A program made the translations under genes and the position numbers. The notes under the pieces were generated by a model that saw only the letters and a list, made by a program, of their open reading frames with translations, had not been told where the DNA came from and did not search any database. Shown here one piece after another: positions 7,715 to 16,265 of a stretch of 64,000 nt of DNA. Each line of letters starts with the position of its first letter. The first letter of the stretch is position 1. This stretch comes from Streptomyces luteogriseus (GTDB lineage Bacteria; Actinomycetota; Actinomycetes; Streptomycetales; Streptomycetaceae): positions 7,068,001-7,132,000 of the forward strand of contig NZ_JACHMS010000001.1 of the NCBI RefSeq assembly GCF_014205055.1. The letters are read 5' to 3'.

Positions 7715-8686
7715 ATGCCCTTCGCGCGACTGGCTACCGCAACGACCCCCACCTGCCACATCGGACTGGGCCTCGCCGCCGTGGGACGCCCCGGCTACAT
7801 CAACCTCGGCCGGGACCAGGACCTCGGAGAGGACCGCAGCGTGGAAACGCTGCGCACCCGCACCCACGAACTCCTCGACGCCGCCTACGCCCAGGGCGTC
7901 CGCTACTTCGACGCCGCCCGCTCCTACGGCCGCTCCGAGGAGTTCCTCGCCGACTGGCTGGGGGACCGGCCCGGCCTCGACGACATCGTCGTGGGCAGCA
8001 AGTGGGGCTACACCTACACCGCCGACTGGTCCACCGACGCCGAGAAGCACGAGGTCAAGGACCACACCCTCGCCGCCTACGAACGGCAGCGCGCGGAGAG
8101 CGACGCCCTGCTCGGCGGACGGCTCGACCTCTACCAGATCCACTCGGTGACCCCGGACAGCCCGGCCCTCACCGACAAGGAACTGCACGCGAAGCTCGCG
8201 GAAGCCGCTGCGCAGGGCCTCACCGTCGGCTTCTCCACCAGCGGCCCCGCCCAGGCGGACGCGATCCGGGCCGCCCTCGCCGTGACGGTCGACGGCGAAC
8301 CCCTCTTCCGTACCGTGCAGTCCACGTACAACGTGCTGGAGACCTCCGCCGCCCCCGCCCTCGCCGAGGCGCACGACGCCGGGCTCACCGTGATCGTCAA
8401 GGAGGGCATGGCCAACGGCCGGCTCGCCGGGCCGCACGCCCCCGACGCCGTGCGGGAGATCGCCGAACGGACCGGGCTGGGCTGCGACGCCGTCGCCCTG
8501 GCCGTGATCCTCCGGCAGCCCTGGGCCGGTGTCGTCCTCTCCGGCGCCGCCACCACCAACCAGCTCGCCTCGAACCTGCACGCGGCCGTGGTCGACCTCG
8601 ACGACGACCAGCTGACCCGCCTCGCCACGCCGGCGGAGGAGCCGCACGCGTACTGGGAGCGGCGCGCGCGGCTGCCCTGGCACTGA
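7715..8686 (+). CDS. aldo/keto reductase
   Basis: The 323-residue protein has the AKR barrel pattern: GVRYFDAARSYGRSEE (Asp and catalytic Tyr), VVGSKWGY (catalytic Lys), DLYQIHSV (His), and a C-terminal segment VLSGAATTNQLASN that binds the NADPH phosphate. It should reduce a carbonyl or act as an oxidase-like dehydrogenase; the substrate is unknown. The ATG at 7715 is chosen because GGAG lies just upstream and the alignable domain starts there; an ATG at 7673 is in frame. It lies between argH and a regulator/efflux pair with no coupling to either. Confidence 0.9.
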   Translation: MPFARLATATTPTCHIGLGLAAVGRPGYINLGRDQDLGEDRSVETLRTRTHELLDAAYAQGVRYFDAARSYGRSEEFLADWLGDRPGLDDIVVGSKWGYTYTADWSTDAEKHEVKDHTLAAYERQRAESDALLGGRLDLYQIHSVTPDSPALTDKELHAKLAEAAAQGLTVGFSTSGPAQADAIRAALAVTVDGEPLFRTVQSTYNVLETSAAPALAEAHDAGLTVIVKEGMANGRLAGPHAPDAVREIAERTGLGCDAVALAVILRQPWAGVVLSGAATTNQLASNLHAAVVDLDDDQLTRLATPAEEPHAYWERRARLPWH

Positions 8687-8760
8687 TCACCTCTGCCCTG
8701 GTCCTGACCACCGCCCTTCTTCACGCCGAGCACGGCGACCGTGACTCACGCATGCCCCGC

Positions 8761-8800
8761 ATGAGACATTCATGTCTCATATGGCTTATCGTTGTCTCAT
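8761..8800 (+). promoter_or_regulatory. probable TetR operator (palindrome plus half-site)
   Basis: ATGAGACAT and ATGTCTCAT form a perfect inverted repeat with a 2-nt spacer (8761-8780). A third half-site TGTCTCAT occurs at 8793-8800, running into the regulator's start codon. The position, directly before a TetR gene that is coupled to an efflux gene, is typical of an autoregulatory operator. Confidence 0.8.
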
Positions 8801-9350
8801 GGCTGTCGACCCTGAGCACGTGCTGCGCGCCGCCGCGGCCCTGCTGACCCACAACTCCACCGCGACCATGGACGAGGTCGCCAAGGCCGCCGGAATCAGC
8901 CGAGCCACGCTGCACCGCCACTTCGCCGGGCGGGACGCCCTCGTCCGGGCGCTGGAGGCGCTCTGCATCGCGGAGTGCGAGGCCGCCCTGGACGCGGCCC
9001 GGCTCGACGAGGGCCCGGCGAGCGAGGCCGTGCGCCGGCTCGTCGGAGCCGTCGAGTCGGCCGCCGGGCTGCTCGCGTTCCTCTACACCGAGAACCAGTT
9101 GTTCGAGGGCGAGGAGCAGAACGCGGGCTGGGCCCTGATCGACGACCGGATCTCGGCACTGTTCCGCCGCGGTCAGCTCAGCGGCGAGTTCCGTATCGAC
9201 CTCACGCCCGCGTGGCTCACCGAGGCGCTGTACGGCCTGATGGCCTCCGGCGCCTGGATGGTGCACAGCGGCAAGGGCGCCCCCAAGGACTTCCAGCACA
9301 TGATCGTCGAGCTGCTGCTCGGCGGCGCACTCAGGAGAGAGGAATCATGA
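8799..9350 (+). CDS. TetR-family transcriptional regulator
   Basis: The 183-residue protein has an N-terminal helix-turn-helix (TMDEVAKAAGISRATLHRHF) and an unrelated helical C-terminal ligand-binding half, as in TetR repressors. The start is placed at ATG 8799; ATGs at 8772 and 8784 are in frame but fall within or between the palindromic operator elements. The stop overlaps the start of the MFS exporter gene (ATGA), so repressor and pump form one unit, the usual layout for drug-inducible efflux. The ligand is unknown. Confidence 0.9.
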   Translation: MAVDPEHVLRAAAALLTHNSTATMDEVAKAAGISRATLHRHFAGRDALVRALEALCIAECEAALDAARLDEGPASEAVRRLVGAVESAAGLLAFLYTENQLFEGEEQNAGWALIDDRISALFRRGQLSGEFRIDLTPAWLTEALYGLMASGAWMVHSGKGAPKDFQHMIVELLLGGALRREES

Positions 9351-10882
9351 CCAGCACCCTGCAGCCGACGATGACGACCGAGGCGGTGAAGCGCCCGGGC
9401 CGCTGGCTCGCGCTCGGCGTTCTCGTGCTCGCCGTGCTGCTGGTGGCCGTCGACGCGACCGTCCTCGGTCTCGCGACCCCCTACATCAGCGAGGACCTGA
9501 AGCCCTCCGGCACCCAACTGCTGTGGATCGGCGACGTCTACTCCTTCGTCATCGCCGGTCTGCTCGTCTCCATGGGCAGCCTCGGCGACCGGATCGGCCG
9601 CAAGCGGATCCTGTTGATCGGTGCGACGGCGTTCGGCGCGATATCCGTGTTCAACGCCTACGCCACGACACCCGAGATGATGATCGTCGCCCGGGCGCTG
9701 CTCGGTGTCGCCGGCGCGACCCTGATGCCGGCCACGCTCGCCCTGATCCGCAACCTCTTCCACGACCCGCGCGAGCGCAGCCTTGCCGTCGGCATCTGGG
9801 GCGCAACCGCCTCCGCCGGTACGGCCGTCGGCCCGATCGTGGGCGGGTTCCTGCTGGAGCACTTCTGGTGGGGTTCGGTCTTCCTGATCAACCTGCCCGT
9901 GATGGCCGTCCTGGTCCTGGTCGGGATCAAGCTGCTGCCCGAGTCGCGCACCGCGAACCCCGGTCCCTGGGACCTGGTCAGCGTCTTGCTGTCGCTGGTC
10001 GGCATGATCGGCGTCGTGTACGCGATCAAGGAGGCGGCCACTCACGGCTTCGCGTGGAGCACCCTGGCCGCCGGCCTGCTGGGCGCGGCCGCCCTGTACG
10101 GGTTCGTGCGCCGTCAGCTCACGCTCCCCGTCCCGCTGCTGGACATGCGGCTGTTCCGCAACCGCGGCTTCAGCGGGGCGGTGCTGGCGGACCTGCTGAC
10201 CATCCTCGGCCTGTCCGGGCTGGTGTTCTTCCTGTCCCAGTATCTGCAACTCGTCCAGGGCAGGCGCCCGCTCGAGGCCGGGCTGGCGGAACTGCCCGCG
10301 GCGATCGGCGCGGTGGTGGCCGGACTGATCGCCGGGCGGGTGGCCCGGCGCTTCTCGGTGCGGGGCGTCGTCTCCGGCGGCCTCGCGGCGATCGGCCTGG
10401 CCCTGGCCGCGCTCACGGTGCTCGACCAGTCCACCGGCTACCCGCTGCTCGGGACCGCGCTGCTGGTGGTCGGCGTGGGCGCCGGCTTCTCGTTCACCGT
10501 GACGGCGGACGTGATCCTCTCCGGTGTGCCCAAGGAGCACGCGGGCTCGGCGTCCGCCGTGTCCGAGACGGCGTACGAACTCGGTGCCGCGCTCGGCATC
10601 GCCGCGCTCGGCTCGATCGTGACCGGCGTCTACCGCGACTTCACCGGCCCGGCGGGCACACCGGCAGAGGCCCACGAGTCACTGGGCGGCGCGGTCGAGG
10701 CGGCCGCGGGCATGCCGGCCCACAGCGCCGCCGTGATGCTGGACGCGGCCCGCACGTCCTTCGTCGACGGCCTCGCCCTCGCGGCGGGCGTGGGCGCGGC
10801 GGTCCTGCTGGCAGCGGCGGTGGCGGCCTGGTTCCTGCTACGAGGCCAGAAGCTGGAGGGCGGCGCCCCGGAACACACGTAA
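9347..10882 (+). CDS. MFS multidrug exporter, DHA2 (EmrB/QacA-like) family
   Basis: The 511-residue integral membrane protein has about 14 hydrophobic segments. The DHA2 motifs are visible: LLVAVDATVLGLATPYI in helix 1, GSLGDRIGRKR in the first cytosolic loop, and GWIGATASAGTAVGP-like motif C (residues 145-160). It should expel hydrophobic or cationic drugs by proton antiport. The start overlaps the TetR stop by 4 bp (ATGA), with AGGAGAGAGG upstream. Expression is probably controlled by the upstream palindromic operator. The exported compound cannot be predicted. Confidence 0.93.
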   Translation: MTSTLQPTMTTEAVKRPGRWLALGVLVLAVLLVAVDATVLGLATPYISEDLKPSGTQLLWIGDVYSFVIAGLLVSMGSLGDRIGRKRILLIGATAFGAISVFNAYATTPEMMIVARALLGVAGATLMPATLALIRNLFHDPRERSLAVGIWGATASAGTAVGPIVGGFLLEHFWWGSVFLINLPVMAVLVLVGIKLLPESRTANPGPWDLVSVLLSLVGMIGVVYAIKEAATHGFAWSTLAAGLLGAAALYGFVRRQLTLPVPLLDMRLFRNRGFSGAVLADLLTILGLSGLVFFLSQYLQLVQGRRPLEAGLAELPAAIGAVVAGLIAGRVARRFSVRGVVSGGLAAIGLALAALTVLDQSTGYPLLGTALLVVGVGAGFSFTVTADVILSGVPKEHAGSASAVSETAYELGAALGIAALGSIVTGVYRDFTGPAGTPAEAHESLGGAVEAAAGMPAHSAAVMLDAARTSFVDGLALAAGVGAAVLLAAAVAAWFLLRGQKLEGGAPEHT

Positions 10883-10884
10883 GA

Positions 10885-10906
10885 GCCCCGCCCCTCGGGG
10901 CGGGGC
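10885..10906 (+). terminator. intrinsic-type hairpin after efflux gene
   Basis: GCCCCGCCCC, TC, GGGGCGGGGC form a perfect 10-bp GC stem 2 nt after the MFS stop codon. It has no T tract, as is common in Streptomyces. Confidence 0.75.
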
Positions 10907-10914
10907 CCTGCGCA

Positions 10915-11145
10915 ATCATCGCCCCGGGGTTCACGCCCACAGGCGGGACCACACACAACCGTCGCGCCGGGGTCCATGCCTTCAGGGGCACGGGAAACTG
11001 CGCACACGGGTACGGGGTTCCGCACAGCCACGCCCCGGGGGGTCACGCCCTCAGGGGCGCGGGGAACTGCGCGACCAGCCCCCACAACCCGCAGCCACCC
11101 ACCGTCGCCAGGGCCACCCGAATCCCCCCGAGCGCCCCGGAAAAC
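10915..11145. repeat. copies of a dispersed intergenic repeat
   Basis: This gene-free stretch holds two copies of a short dispersed element (near 10983 and 11051) related to CAGGGGCGCGGGGAACTGCG. Related copies lie just after argH (7571) and after the GNAT gene (14523). I recognise this as a repeat type frequent between Streptomyces genes, usually at 3' ends. No gene or promoter is evident here. Confidence 0.65.
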
Positions 11146-11820
11146 CTACGCCGCTTCCTTCGCCTTGCTCGCGTACATGTCCACATACTCCTGCCCGGAC
11201 AACTGCATGACCTCGGTCATCACCGAGTCGGTCACGGCCCGCAGCACATACCGGTCCCGGTCCATCCCCTCGTACCGGGAGAACTCCATCGCCTCACCGA
11301 ACCGCACGGTGACCTTGCCGGGCCGGGGCAGCCCCGCCCCGCCCGGCTGAAGCTTGTCCGTGCCGATCATGGCGAAGGGAACCACGGGCGCCCCCGTCAT
11401 CAGCGTCAGCCGGGCGATGCCCGTCCGCCCCCGGTACAGCCGCCCGTCGGGCGAGCGCGTCCCCTCCGGGTAGATGCCGAACATCCGGCCTTCCTCCAGC
11501 ACCCGACGGCCGGTCATCAGCGCGGCGACACCGCCGCGCCCGCCGTCACGGTCCACCGGGATCATGCCGACGCCGGTGAAGAACCAGGCCATCAGCCGGC
11601 CCTTGAGGCCCTTGCCGGTCACGTACTCGTCCTTGCCGATGAAGACGACCTGCCGGTCGCAGACCAGCGGAAGGATCATCGAGTCGATGAACGTCAGGTG
11701 GTTGCCGGCCAGGATGACCGGGCCAGTGCCGGGAATGTGCTCCGCACCCTCCACCTGTGGGCGGAACATCAGGCGCATGATCGGGCCGAGCACTGCCTTG
11801 ATGAGCGCGAAGCGGGACAA
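11146..11820 (-). CDS. 1-acyl-sn-glycerol-3-phosphate acyltransferase (PlsC family)
   Basis: The protein of 224 residues from this start contains the acyltransferase motif NHLTFIDS (NHX4D), FVGMIPVDR-like motif FTGVGMIPVDRDG, and YPEGTRS. It should acylate lysophosphatidic acid at the membrane during phospholipid synthesis. I chose the TTG at 11820, giving the usual family N-terminus LSRFALIKAVLGP and a GGAGG about 8 nt upstream; the reading frame stays open to 11907, where an ATG would add 29 residues. It is a single gene, divergent from the glycerophosphodiesterase gene. Confidence 0.88.
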   Translation of the reverse strand: MSRFALIKAVLGPIMRLMFRPQVEGAEHIPGTGPVILAGNHLTFIDSMILPLVCDRQVVFIGKDEYVTGKGLKGRLMAWFFTGVGMIPVDRDGGRGGVAALMTGRRVLEEGRMFGIYPEGTRSPDGRLYRGRTGIARLTLMTGAPVVPFAMIGTDKLQPGGAGLPRPGKVTVRFGEAMEFSRYEGMDRDRYVLRAVTDSVMTEVMQLSGQEYVDMYASKAKEAA

Positions 11821-12207
11821 CGGGCCCTCCGGTGTCAAGGGGTTCTGTATGAGTCTGTGCAGGTGAGGACGATACTCGTGGCCCCGGGCATCGCGCACAT
11901 CGGGCACGGCGACTTCACCGAGGCCTTACGCACTGTTGACGCGTGTTTACCTGCGGTGGCGCGCCGCCGGCGTCGCGTAACGCGGCCGACATGATGTGAC
12001 GCACATCGCCCTGGGGCTCACCGGACGCGTTCCCAGAACGGCCGCACCGAATCGAACGGGATGCGACGAACCGTCAACTCATCCTCCCCACCAGCCACTA
12101 CGACATCCGACATCACCCGCGTGTTCCGCCCCAGGTCTCCCACTCGTCATGTACGCGCCCCTACGATCGGCCCGCACTGACGAGCCGAACGGCCAAGGAG
12201 GGCGCTC
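11821..12207. other. divergent intergenic region
   Basis: About 390 bp between two divergent genes. It contains TACGAT around 12162, which could be a -10 for the plus-strand gene, and TTGACG near 11936. I see no RNA gene, small ORF with a ribosome site or repeat. Confidence 0.5.
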
Positions 12208-13368
12208 ATGGGAACGCAGGAGTCGAACGAAGAAACGAGCGGTACCGGACGGCGGGCCCTGCTCGGTGCGGCGGTCCTCGGCGCCGGCGGAGCGGTGCTC
12301 GGGATGGCCGGCACCGCCCGAGCGGACGGCACCCGGCACGGCGGCGGACTGCGGAGCCTGCCCAAGCCGACGATCATCGGCCACCGCGGCGCCAGCGGCT
12401 ACCGCCCGGAGCACACCTTCGGTTCGTACCAGCTCGCTCTCGACCTGGGCGCCGACATCGTCGAGGCGGGCGACCTGGTCCCGACCAAGGACGGACACCT
12501 GGTCTGCCGTCACGAGCCGGAGATCGGCGGCACCACGGACGTCGCCGACCACCCCGAGTTCGCCGGCCGCAAGACGACCAAACTGCTCGACGGTGTCTCC
12601 ACCACCGGCTGGTTCACCGAGGACTTCACGCTCGCCGAGCTGAAGACCCTGCGCGCGGTCGAGCGCATCCCGGCCAATCGTCCGCACAACACCCTCTACA
12701 ACGGCCGCTGGGAGATCCCCACCTTCGAAGAGGTCCTCAGGTGGCAGGACGAGCAGACCCGCAGGCGCGGCAAGCAGGTGTGGATCTACCCCGAGCTCAA
12801 GCACCCCACCTACTTCCGCGAGCAGGGCCTCCCGCTCGAGGAGCGCGTCGCCAAGCTGCTGCGCAAGCACCGCAAGGACCGGCGCACCTCCCCGGTCATC
12901 CTGCAGTCCTTCGAGCCGACCAGCATCCAGCGCCTGCACAAGCTCGTCGACAACCCGCTCGTCGTCCTGCTCTCCTCGGCGAACTCCCGGCCCTGGGACT
13001 TCGTCGAGACCGGCGACCCGCGCACGGTCGCCGACCTGGTCAAGCCGGCCGGTCTCAGGGAGATCGCCTCCTACGCGCAGGGCATCGGCCCGACCCTGGA
13101 CCTGGTCGTCCCGCGCGACGCCCAGGGCAACCTCACCCGGCCGACGACCCTCGTCTCCGACGCGCACAAGGTGGGCCTGATCCTGCACCCGTACACCATG
13201 CGCAACGAGAACCCGTTCCTGCCCGCGAACTTCCGCAAGGGCGCGGACGCGGACGCCTACGGTGATGTCTTCGGCGCCTACAAGGCCTACTTCGCGACCG
13301 GCATCGACGGCGTCTTCACCGACCAGCCCGACACGGGTCTGCTGGCCCGCGAGGACTTCAACGGCTGA
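12208..13368 (+). CDS. secreted glycerophosphodiester phosphodiesterase
   Basis: The 386-residue enzyme should hydrolyse glycerophosphodiesters to glycerol-3-phosphate and an alcohol outside the cell. It has a twin-arginine signal (GRRALLGAAVLGAGG, cleavage near ARA-DG), then the GDPD motifs HRGASGYRPEHTFGSY, DIVEAGDLVPTKDGHLVCRHEPE, WIYPELKHP and FTDQPD. The length agrees with bacterial GlpQ-type enzymes. A GGAGG-like site (AAGGAGGGCGCTC) precedes the ATG. It may scavenge phosphate or glycerol from phospholipids or teichoic acids; no Pho box was recognised. Confidence 0.93.
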   Translation: MGTQESNEETSGTGRRALLGAAVLGAGGAVLGMAGTARADGTRHGGGLRSLPKPTIIGHRGASGYRPEHTFGSYQLALDLGADIVEAGDLVPTKDGHLVCRHEPEIGGTTDVADHPEFAGRKTTKLLDGVSTTGWFTEDFTLAELKTLRAVERIPANRPHNTLYNGRWEIPTFEEVLRWQDEQTRRRGKQVWIYPELKHPTYFREQGLPLEERVAKLLRKHRKDRRTSPVILQSFEPTSIQRLHKLVDNPLVVLLSSANSRPWDFVETGDPRTVADLVKPAGLREIASYAQGIGPTLDLVVPRDAQGNLTRPTTLVSDAHKVGLILHPYTMRNENPFLPANFRKGADADAYGDVFGAYKAYFATGIDGVFTDQPDTGLLAREDFNG

Positions 13369-13413
13369 GCCCGTCAACATCCGAACCCACACCCCCCCGG
13401 TCGAGTGAGCTTC

Positions 13414-13445
13414 GGCCGCCCGGGCAACCCGCCGCCCGGGTGGCC
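13414..13445 (+). terminator. hairpin after glycerophosphodiesterase gene
   Basis: GGCCGCCCGGG pairs with CCCGGGTGGCC (one G-T pair) around a 10-nt loop, 46 bp beyond the stop codon and just before the next gene. Confidence 0.6.
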
Positions 13446-13459
13446 GCGTCGCTCCGCAT

Positions 13460-13954
13460 ATGACGCACGACCTGGTCACCGCCCTGCGCCCGCTGCTCAC
13501 CGCCGAGGCCTCCGCGGAGGCATATTCCACCGGAACCGAGCCGGGCGACCTCGAGCAGGCGGTCTGGCTCCGCCTGCTGGAGCGCCTCGACGCCGAGGAC
13601 CCGCCGCCCGACCCCCGGCGGTGGCTCCGCAATGCCGTCCGCTCCGAGGCGCGCCGCACCCGCCGTACGAGCCGCCTCGAACGGCCCTACGCCGCCGAAC
13701 CGGTCGACGACGGAGAGCGCGATCCCGAACAGCTCGCCCTCGCCGCGGCCCGCGGCCGGGCCCTGCGCGAGGCCGTGCGCCGCCTCCCGGGCCGCTGTCC
13801 CCGGCTCATGGAGGCCCTGCTCTCGCCGGAGGACCTGACATACCGGGAAATCGCAGGGGAGTTGGGTATCTCACAGGGGAGTCTTGGTCCGGAACGTTCC
13901 AGATGCCTGGGATGTCTCCGGAGATTGCTTCCGCCGGAGGTTGCGGCCCGCTGA
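13460..13954 (+). CDS. small ECF-like sigma-factor-type protein
   Basis: The 164-residue protein shows a compressed sigma-70 region 2-like segment (DLEQAVWLRLLER to RRWLRNAVRSEARRTRR, about residues 30-70) and a region 4 helix-turn-helix (LTYREIAGELGISQGSLGPERSRCLGCLRRLL, about 126-157). The length is slightly short for an ECF sigma factor. No anti-sigma gene lies beside it. The ATG at 13460 (CATATG) has no strong ribosome site. It may be a true sigma factor or a regulator built from its DNA-binding part. Confidence 0.75.
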   Translation: MTHDLVTALRPLLTAEASAEAYSTGTEPGDLEQAVWLRLLERLDAEDPPPDPRRWLRNAVRSEARRTRRTSRLERPYAAEPVDDGERDPEQLALAAARGRALREAVRRLPGRCPRLMEALLSPEDLTYREIAGELGISQGSLGPERSRCLGCLRRLLPPEVAAR

Positions 13955-14011
13955 GGACGGGGATAGGAGTGGGGGACGACAGGTGATCAGATGAGCGGGA
14001 GGCGTGCGCAC

Positions 14012-14509
14012 ATGGGCATGAGCGTGACCATCTCTGCGGCGACCGAGCAGGACGCGGAGCAGATCTTCAGACTGCAGTACCTGTGCTTCCAGCCGGAGGC
14101 GGCGCTGTACGGGAACTACCGCATCGACCCGCTCGTCCAAACCCTCGACTCGGTCCGTGAAGAGGTCGCCCGCGACTGCGTCTTCGTGGCCCGGCTCGGC
14201 GAGGAGGTCGTCGGCTCGGTCCGCGGCGCGGCCACCGAGGACGGCGCCGCCGCGATCGGCAAGCTCTGCGTCCACCCCCGCCTCCAGGGCCACGGCATCG
14301 GCGCCCGGCTCCTGCGGGCTGCCGAATCGGCCCTCGCCGGCCGGCACGGCGCCACCCGCTTCCGCCTCCACACCGGTCACCGCAGCGAGGGCAACCTCCG
14401 CCTCTACCGCAAGGTCGGCTACGAGACGGTGGGCACGTCCCAGGGCGCCGACGGCGTACCGATGATCGTCCTGGAGAAGCCGGCGAGCACCTACGCGGCG
14501 ACGGCGTGA
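14012..14509 (+). CDS. GNAT-family N-acetyltransferase
   Basis: The 165-residue single-domain protein has the acetyl-CoA loop HPRLQGHGIGARLLRAAE and the C-terminal LYRKVGYE strand-helix typical of GNAT enzymes. The ATG at 14012 is preferred because GGGAGG lies 9 nt upstream; an ATG at 13991 is in frame. The substrate is unknown. A copy of a dispersed intergenic repeat follows the stop. Confidence 0.88.
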   Translation: MGMSVTISAATEQDAEQIFRLQYLCFQPEAALYGNYRIDPLVQTLDSVREEVARDCVFVARLGEEVVGSVRGAATEDGAAAIGKLCVHPRLQGHGIGARLLRAAESALAGRHGATRFRLHTGHRSEGNLRLYRKVGYETVGTSQGADGVPMIVLEKPASTYAATA

Positions 14510-14606
14510 TGATCGGCCCTCTTCAGGGGCGCGGGGCTGCGTCCAGATGCGGCTCCGCCGCGTGGGCGCGAGCAACCACACACGGCCCGCGGCCGCCTGA
14601 CGAACC

Positions 14607-15014
14607 TCAGGCGGCATCCTCCTTGGGCGCACCCTTCCGCAGCCAGTAAATGGCGGACACCGGCAGGATCACGGGAATGAAGAGATACCCCATCCCGAAG
14701 TCCGACCACACGGTCGCGTCCGGGAAGGCGGACGGCTCGACCAAGGTCCAGGTCCCCACCGTCAGCACCCCCACCAACTCCGCCACACAGCACGCCAGGG
14801 CGACCCGCCGTGCCGTCTCCCCACCCCGCACCAGCGTGTACGTGATGAACCCGTACACGACACCGGCGACCGCCGACAGCGAGTACGCGAGCGGCGCCCG
14901 GTCGAACTCCGTCGCGATCTGATACGCGGACCGCGACACCGCCCCCACGACCATCACGCCGTACAGCCACACCAGCAGCGTGCCCGGACCGCTGATCAGC
15001 CGTCGCCGGCTCAC
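14607..15014 (-). CDS. small membrane protein of unknown function
   Basis: The 135-residue protein has four predicted membrane segments (starting near LLVWLYGVMVVG, AYSLSAVAGVVYGFI, VALACCVAELVGVL, MGYLFIPVILPVSAIYWL). The GTG at 15014 is chosen over the ATG at 15035 because GGGGAGG lies 5 nt before it. It begins 1 nt after the stop of the upstream gene, so the two form an operon and may work together. I do not recognise a function. Confidence 0.75.
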   Translation of the reverse strand: MSRRRLISGPGTLLVWLYGVMVVGAVSRSAYQIATEFDRAPLAYSLSAVAGVVYGFITYTLVRGGETARRVALACCVAELVGVLTVGTWTLVEPSAFPDATVWSDFGMGYLFIPVILPVSAIYWLRKGAPKEDAA

Positions 15015-15015
15015 C

Positions 15016-15375
15016 TCAGCCTCCCCAGATGTCATAGAGGCGCACCTCCAGCACCGCCAGCACGACTCCGCCGGCGGCGACCGTCACCGAACCCCAGCGG
15101 GTCCGCTCGGCCAGCGACATGAACCCGGCCGCCGGGACGCACGCGAACGCCCCCAGCAGATACGCCACGAAGATCGTCGTGCCCTGCTCCGGCTTCTCGC
15201 CCTGCGCCAGCAGCACGATCCCCACGACCAGTTGGACCAGCGACAGCAGCGTGACCACGGCCATCCCGATGAAGTGCCAGTCCTTCGTCGGCTGGTCACG
15301 GTAGGCCGCCCAGCCACACCAGGCGGCGAGCAGCAGCGCGGCGACGCCGGTCACCGGCGTCAGGGCATCAAGCAT
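15016..15375 (-). CDS. small membrane protein of unknown function
   Basis: The 119-residue protein has four predicted membrane segments (residues about 6-24, 36-58, 68-88, 96-113). It contains no cofactor or catalytic motif that I can see. It is the first gene of a two-gene unit with the membrane protein below it. The ATG start has no strong ribosome site. Confidence 0.75.
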   Translation of the reverse strand: MLDALTPVTGVAALLLAAWCGWAAYRDQPTKDWHFIGMAVVTLLSLVQLVVGIVLLAQGEKPEQGTTIFVAYLLGAFACVPAAGFMSLAERTRWGSVTVAAGGVVLAVLEVRLYDIWGG

Positions 15376-15444
15376 GCTGCGACCTTATTACGGCCGAAAA
15401 GGCCCGATGCTTCCGGCCCTGGCCTGCACCGTAGGGTCGAGACC

Positions 15445-16095
15445 ATGACGATCCACGCCCGGGCCCTGCTCTTCGACAACGACGGAACCCTCGTCTCCTC
15501 CCTCGCCTCGGTGGACCGCTGCTGGACGCGGTGGGCCGGGGAGTACGGGATCACGGCCGAGCAGTTCGCGCGGGTCGAGCTGCACGGCCGGCCGGCCGCC
15601 GAGATAGCCGCCGACCTGCTGCCCGCCGAGCTCGTGCCCCAGGCCGTCGCACGGATCGAGGACCTGGAGGTCGACGACGTGCCCAACGGCGGTGTGCACC
15701 TGCTGCCGGGCACCCGGGCCTTCCTCGACGCGCTGCCCGCCGAGCGCTGGGCCGTGGTCACCTCCGCCACCCGGCGGCTGGCCGAGGCCCGGCTCGACGC
15801 CGTCGGCATCCTGCCCAAGACCCTCGTCGCCGCCGACGACATCACGCGCGGCAAGCCCGACCCCGAGCCCTACCTGCTCGCCGCCCGCACGCTCGGCGTC
15901 GACCCCGCCCACTGCGTCGTCTTCGAGGACGCCCCCGCGGGCCTCGCGGCCGGACGCGCCGCCGGTATGACCACCGTGGCGTTGACCACAACCCACCGGG
16001 CCCACGAACTCCACGCCGATCTGGTCGTCGAGAACCTGTCGGCCCTGTCGGCGCTGGTCACCGAGCAGGGCGTGGAGATCTCCCCGCGCGGCTGA
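15445..16095 (+). CDS. HAD-superfamily phosphatase
   Basis: The 216-residue protein has all HAD motifs: LLFDNDGTLV (Asp10 nucleophile, Asp12), VVTSATRR (motif II), GKPDPEPYLLAA (motif III Lys) and VVFEDAPAG (motif IV). It resembles the sugar-phosphate or phosphoglycolate phosphatase group with an alpha-helical cap. TAGGGT lies 7 nt before the ATG and there is no Shine-Dalgarno sequence, so the transcript is probably leaderless. The substrate is unknown. Confidence 0.9.
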   Translation: MTIHARALLFDNDGTLVSSLASVDRCWTRWAGEYGITAEQFARVELHGRPAAEIAADLLPAELVPQAVARIEDLEVDDVPNGGVHLLPGTRAFLDALPAERWAVVTSATRRLAEARLDAVGILPKTLVAADDITRGKPDPEPYLLAARTLGVDPAHCVVFEDAPAGLAAGRAAGMTTVALTTTHRAHELHADLVVENLSALSALVTEQGVEISPRG

Positions 16096-16178
16096 GAGGC
16101 CTCGGCTTCCGTCCACCACTGTCCAGCATCCGGACAGAGGAGGGCCGGTCAGGACCGTACGCATGTTTTACTGACGGC

Positions 16179-16265
16179 ATGACCACGACGAGCGACCGCA
16201 TCCCCGCGACCGAGGCGACCATGACGCCCGGTGCTCGTTGTATGTGTCGAATGTGCGCCTTCTAG
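16179..16265 (+). CDS. Cys/Met-rich leader peptide upstream of metNIQ
   Basis: A 28-codon ORF (or 14 codons from the second ATG at 16221, which has GAGG 5 nt upstream) ends in GARCMCRMCAF and stops at 16265. Three Cys and two Met codons are packed into the last eight codons. TTTACT lies 6 nt before the ATG at 16179, so the longer form could be leaderless. Leader peptides rich in the regulated amino acid are used for ribosome-mediated attenuation, and polycysteine leaders are known in actinobacteria. Its place 205 bp before a methionine importer operon supports a sulfur amino acid sensor. No direct proof is possible here. Confidence 0.7.
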   Translation: MTTTSDRIPATEATMTPGARCMCRMCAF

